DNA of 64,000 nucleotides from contig CAZTVF010000002.1 of the NCBI GenBank assembly GCA_964616985.1, positions 29,592-93,591 on the forward strand. Reading direction: 5' to 3'. The position numbers and the translations under genes are program-made. The notes beneath the pieces are model-generated. The model saw only the letters and a list, made by a program, of their open reading frames with translations, made no database searches and was not told where the DNA came from. Positions 60,255-64,000 of this stretch are shown one piece after another. The first letter of the stretch is position 1, and each line of letters starts with the position of its first letter. The DNA is from CAZTVF01 sp964616985 (lineage in GTDB: Bacteria; Planctomycetota; Phycisphaerae; SM23-33).

Positions 60255-63200
60255 ATGCTTGACTATATCCTTCGTTTCGCCCTCAAACAGAAGATGCTGA
60301 TGATGCTGGCGGGGGCTGTGCTGATCGGCGCAGGTCTATTCGCCTGGCAGAGACTGCCGATAGATGCCTTTCCTGACGTGACCAATGTCCAGGTGATGAT
60401 CCTGGCCGAAGCGCCGGGGCTTGCGCCCGGCGAGGTCGAGCGGCTCATCACAGCCCCCATCGAGATGGAAATGGGCGGCCTGCCGCAGGTCAAGCAGGTT
60501 CGAAGCTCATCGAAGGCAGGCCTCGCGCAGGTCATCATCGTCTTTGATGATGACGCCGACACCTACTTCACCCGGCAGGTGGTCTTCGAGCGCCTCGCGG
60601 CGGCCAAGGAAAAGCTGCCCGCGGGGGTCGAGCCGGAGATGGGGCCGATCTCGACCGGCCTGGGCGAGATCTACCAGTACTCGCTCGAATCCGGCTACTA
60701 CTGCCCAAAGCACACCTCTGAGTTCTCGCGTGCGGAAGGCAAGTGCCCGCAGGATGGTCTCGCGATGGTCAAGAGCGAGTACGACCTGATCGGGCTGCGG
60801 ACGCTGCAGAACTGGCTGATCACGCCGCAACTTCGGCGGCTGGAGGGCGTCAACGAGGTCAATAGCTTTGGCGGATTCGTGAAGCAGTTCCACGTCGTGC
60901 CCAACCCGGACCTGCTGCTGAAGTACAAAATCACGGTGCGGGAGATCCTTGAGTCCCTCGAGGAGAACAACGCCAACGCCAGCGGCGGCTTCCTCGTGCA
61001 GGACTGGGAGCAGATGAACGTCGTCTCGAAGGGTCTGATCCGCGACATCGCCGACATCGAGGGCATTGTCCTGAAGTCCGAAGATGGCTCGCCGGTGTAC
61101 CTGAAGGACGTGGCCGAAGTGAAGATCGGCAGGCAGACACGTAACGGCGTCGTGACAAAGGATGGCCGCGGCGAGGCGGTCCTGGGCATGGCCATCATGC
61201 TCAAGGGGGCCAATTCCAAGGATGTCGTGGACCGTGTGAAGGGAACGATCCCGGAGATTCAAAGATCACTGCCGCCGGGTGTGAAGATCGTCCCGTTCTA
61301 TGACCGTACGGATTTGATCGAGGCATGCATTCGGACGGTCTCCGCGGCCATCGGCGAGGGCATTATTCTCATCGTGCTGGTGCTGTTCCTGATCCTGTGG
61401 GACATCCGAGCGGCTCTCATTGTTGCTGTGCTTCTGCCCCTGACAGCTGCGGCGACGTTCATCCTGATGGGCTGGCAAGGCCTGACCGCCAACTTGATGA
61501 GCCTTGGTGGGCTATCCATCGCTATCGGCATGGTCGTGGACGGAGCGATTGTCATCACCGAGAACATATCCCGCCACATGCGCGAGAAGGCCTTGTCAGA
61601 GCAGTCGCGGCTGGAGATTGCCTACGAAGCCACCAAAGAAGTGATTCGGCCAGTTGCCTTCGTCTTTCTGCTGATCATTATTGTGTGCCTGCCGCTGTTT
61701 TCGCTGGAATCGACCGAAGGCAAGATGTTCAAGCCTCTGGCGATGACCATGATCTCTGCGCTGATCGGCTCGCTGGTCATCACTCTGACCCTGATTCCGG
61801 TTTTGGGCGCGGTGTTCGTGAAACGCAAGCCCGAGACCGAACGCGGCAACCCGCTGGTGAGGGCCATCGAACGGCTGTACATGCCGGTGCTCGCGCTGTC
61901 GATGAAAGGCAGATGGATATCGGTGGGCATCGCGGCCGCCATTGTCTTGGGCTCGTTCACCCTTGTTCCAAGGCTCGGAACGGAGTTCTTGCCGGCTTTG
62001 GAGGAAGGGGCCTTGGCGATAAACATCGTGCGGCTCCCCACCGCCAGTGTTGAAGGTTCCGCTGTTCAATGCACCGAGATCGAGAAGCGGCTGCTGGCGA
62101 AGTTTCCGGAGGTCACGTCGGTCATATCCAAGACCGGCCGAGCTGAGATTTCTGAGGATCCGATGGGGCCTGAGCAGAGCGACGTGCTCATCATGCTCAA
62201 ACCCAAGGACCAGTGGTCCAAAGGCTTGACCAAGGAGAAGCTGGTTCGAGAGATCAGCCATGAACTTGAGAGAATCCCCGGCATCAGGCCCGCGTTCTCT
62301 CAGCCAATCGCGCTGCGAGTGAACGAACTCCTCAGCGGCATCAAGTCGGACGTGGCAATCAAGATCATCGGCGACGACATGGAATCTCTCCGCGAAACGG
62401 GGGAACAGATCGCCCCCATTCTGGCGTCCATCGAGGGAGCCGAAGACGTGAAGATCGAGCAGGTATCCGGCTTCACCCAGTTGGAGGTGCAGCACAAACG
62501 CGAGGCGATGGCCCGCCACAAGATCAACGTCGAGGACATCAACTCGTTGATCGAGACGGCGGTCGGTGGCAAAGTGGCCACCGGGGTGTATGAGGGACAG
62601 AAGCGATTCGATGTTCTGGTCCGCTTCCCCGAAGATAAGCGCAACACGCCCGACAAGATCGCTTCGCTCATGATTCCCTCGCCCGCCGGGTACAACGTGC
62701 CTTTGTCCGATCTGGCTGACACCAAAGAGGTGGATGTTCCCGCGCAGATCAGTCGTGAAGATTCGGTGCGACGCCTGGTAATCGAGGTGAACGTTCGCGG
62801 TCGGGACATTGGTTCCTTCGTGGCCGAGGCCAAGGAGAAGCTCGCCGCCATCGAGAATGACCTGCCGACCGGGTACCGCTTGGCGTGGGGCGGGCAATTC
62901 GAGAACCAGCAGCGTGCGATGGCACGCCTGTCGATCATCGTGCCCATCGCCATCGCATTGGTCTTCCTGCTGCTGTTCATGTCGCTCCATTCGGTCAAGA
63001 GCGCGCTATTGGTCATGTGCAACCTGTTCTCGGCCATGGTGGGCGGCATCCTCACCATCTACCTGCTTGACATGAACCTGAGTGTATCGGCGGCGGTCGG
63101 GTTCATCGCCCTCTTTGGGGCCGACGTGGCCGGGGCATTGATCCTGGTGAGCTTCATCGACCAGCTTCGACAGCAGGGGATGGGAGTGAGAGACGCCGTG

Positions 63201-63422
63201 TTCGCGGCGTGCCGACGTCGCGTGCGGCCGGTGATGATGACCTCGCTGACAGTGCTGCTGGGCTTGGTGCCCATGCTCCTTTCCAGCGGGGCCGGTAGTG
63301 AAATCCAGCGCCCGCTGGTGGCAGTGATCTTCGGTGGCATGGTCAGTTCGCTGGCTCTGACGCTGATCATCCTGCCCGTGCTTTACACTCTGGTGAATGG
63401 CAGGAAGGAACAGGTTGCCTAG
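60255..63422 (+). CDS. CzcA/CusA-type heavy-metal RND efflux pump
   Basis: A 1055-residue inner-membrane RND transporter driven by the proton gradient. ATG 60255 has AGGAG about 6 nt upstream. MLDYILRFALKQKMLMMLAG starts the first membrane helix and LPIDAFPDVTNVQV is the family signature. The fourth helix carries GGLSIAIGMVVDGAIVITEN with the proton-relay Asp and Glu. The second half repeats the pattern (PIAIALVFLLLFMSLHSVKS, ALFGADVAGALILVSFIDQL). Residues about 148-172 are an extra CPKHTSEFSRAEGKCPQDGL segment, like a heavy-metal-binding domain, between EIYQYSLE and LRTLQNW. The exported metal cannot be fixed from sequence: Cu/Ag or Zn/Co/Cd. Confidence 0.94.
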   Translation: MLDYILRFALKQKMLMMLAGAVLIGAGLFAWQRLPIDAFPDVTNVQVMILAEAPGLAPGEVERLITAPIEMEMGGLPQVKQVRSSSKAGLAQVIIVFDDDADTYFTRQVVFERLAAAKEKLPAGVEPEMGPISTGLGEIYQYSLESGYYCPKHTSEFSRAEGKCPQDGLAMVKSEYDLIGLRTLQNWLITPQLRRLEGVNEVNSFGGFVKQFHVVPNPDLLLKYKITVREILESLEENNANASGGFLVQDWEQMNVVSKGLIRDIADIEGIVLKSEDGSPVYLKDVAEVKIGRQTRNGVVTKDGRGEAVLGMAIMLKGANSKDVVDRVKGTIPEIQRSLPPGVKIVPFYDRTDLIEACIRTVSAAIGEGIILIVLVLFLILWDIRAALIVAVLLPLTAAATFILMGWQGLTANLMSLGGLSIAIGMVVDGAIVITENISRHMREKALSEQSRLEIAYEATKEVIRPVAFVFLLIIIVCLPLFSLESTEGKMFKPLAMTMISALIGSLVITLTLIPVLGAVFVKRKPETERGNPLVRAIERLYMPVLALSMKGRWISVGIAAAIVLGSFTLVPRLGTEFLPALEEGALAINIVRLPTASVEGSAVQCTEIEKRLLAKFPEVTSVISKTGRAEISEDPMGPEQSDVLIMLKPKDQWSKGLTKEKLVREISHELERIPGIRPAFSQPIALRVNELLSGIKSDVAIKIIGDDMESLRETGEQIAPILASIEGAEDVKIEQVSGFTQLEVQHKREAMARHKINVEDINSLIETAVGGKVATGVYEGQKRFDVLVRFPEDKRNTPDKIASLMIPSPAGYNVPLSDLADTKEVDVPAQISREDSVRRLVIEVNVRGRDIGSFVAEAKEKLAAIENDLPTGYRLAWGGQFENQQRAMARLSIIVPIAIALVFLLLFMSLHSVKSALLVMCNLFSAMVGGILTIYLLDMNLSVSAAVGFIALFGADVAGALILVSFIDQLRQQGMGVRDAVFAACRRRVRPVMMTSLTVLLGLVPMLLSSGAGSEIQRPLVAVIFGGMVSSLALTLIILPVLYTLVNGRKEQVA

Positions 63423-64000
63423 ACAATGGAACCAAGACGAAAGAGATGGAAACGATTACCCAGCCGCACATTCCAGAAGCGGTTTCATACGACTCGTTTC
63501 TGATCTCGCGTCCCAATTCCTGGCTGCGAAAGCGGCCGCAAGACAAGTTCATGTGGCACGGCGTTGGGCGAGGGCATCAAGCCGGAGCGAAGATCGCGAT
63601 TGAACGATGGCGTGATTGAGCTGGCAGCGATCAAGAAGGTGACGGTGGCGACGACCACATCGTCCGCCTGTTGAACCCAACGGCGGTGCGACGCACGGCC
63701 ACGTCTACGAGGTGATGTCCCTCCCCATCAGCCCCGGCGCCGCAACCGACTTGCTTGAGCGCCCCCTGCGCGCGGGGCGGCGGGTTTGGGTCCGCCCCGC
63801 CTACGAGCCTAAACCGGTCAACATCGGGCAATGCCAGTCATCGTGTGTCACGAACGGCGTACTCACCAGTCAAGTCAATCGGGTCATCCGCAGGCGCTCC
63901 CCACTTGGACTGGCTAAGCTGACGCCGAGTGTTACGCTCTCTTGGCTGTAAAGGGCGGAGCAAAACCGTGGCGCGGGGCGGGCGGGGCGATTTCGTAGCG
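63423..64000. other. Region downstream of the efflux pump, no recognised gene
   Basis: About 580 bp with no gene I can support. A 57-codon open frame from ATG 63446 to the stop at 63619 and a 79-codon frame at 63712-63951 match no family I know. A perfect 8-bp GC inverted repeat, CGGGGCGG (63773-63780) and CCGCCCCG (63792-63799), could help end transcription but has no T run. Confidence 0.5.

Noticed and set aside
63712..63951. A 79-codon plus-strand frame at the right end
   Set aside because: Composition is that of GC-rich non-coding DNA and no motif is seen. Kept only as part of the intergenic note.

Overview
The window is about 64 kb of GC-rich DNA. It most likely comes from a member of the Planctomycetota, probably Phycisphaerae-like and possibly a metagenome-derived genome. 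The evidence is a 7177-residue surface protein opening with the LEPRILL form of the planctomycetal LEPR-xLL motif, a PEP-CTERM protein beside it, a dockerin-type domain, and many sulfatases with no SusC/SusD genes. No rRNA, tRNA, CRISPR array or intact insertion sequence was seen. Nearly everything left of 56.4 kb is on the minus strand. The metal efflux operon at the right is on the plus strand.

Region 1 (1-8.0 kb) holds five consecutive sulfatase genes, the first cut by the window edge, most of them closely spaced. Four have well-supported starts a few residues before the first beta strand and so no signal peptide. Upstream of them lies a decayed beta-helix glycosidase. Region 2 (8.2-30.4 kb) is the giant protein, with LEPR-xLL, beta-rich N-terminal region, five right-handed beta-helix modules, malectin-like, nidogen-like and Calx-beta-like domains, a dockerin and a Pro-rich tail. 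Next to it is a small PEP-CTERM protein with a cohesin-like look. Region 3 (30.8-43.0 kb) is further glycan catabolism: an HSL-family esterase, a Tat-exported sulfatase, another cytoplasmic-type sulfatase, a frameshifted sulfatase remnant, a UroD-family protein, a PL22 oligogalacturonate lyase, a lectin/lyase-like protein and a GH42-like glycosidase, then an HD phosphohydrolase and a small membrane protein. Together they suggest use of a sulfated, uronate-containing polysaccharide, with oligosaccharides finished inside the cell.

Region 4 (43.1-56.4 kb) is the most unusual part. It is a tightly packed 15-gene minus-strand operon with many 1-16 nt overlaps. In transcription order it encodes a LexA-type HTH fused to a catalytically dead IS200-type transposase domain, a FabZ-like dehydratase, a chain-length-factor-like ketosynthase without its Cys, an intact FabF-like ketosynthase, a nitroreductase, an acyl carrier protein, a FabG-like reductase, a hot-dog protein lacking the FabZ His, four radical SAM enzymes (two with the Cys-rich layout of tetraether lipid synthases), a hexapeptide acyltransferase, an ICMT-like membrane methyltransferase and a cysteine desulfurase-rhodanese fusion. 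I infer a dedicated type II acyl/polyketide line whose product is remodelled by radical chemistry, probably an unusual membrane lipid or polyene. Ladderane-like or membrane-spanning lipids are conceivable but unproven.

Region 5 (56.4-63.4 kb) is a divergent promoter region carrying a repeated 10-mer, then a small His/Cys-rich exported protein and a CzcCBA-type heavy-metal efflux system whose adaptor and pump both carry extra metal-binding motifs. The last 0.6 kb has no recognisable gene.

Starts were chosen by hand from Shine-Dalgarno sequences and overlaps. Several are 15-260 codons inside the longest open frame.
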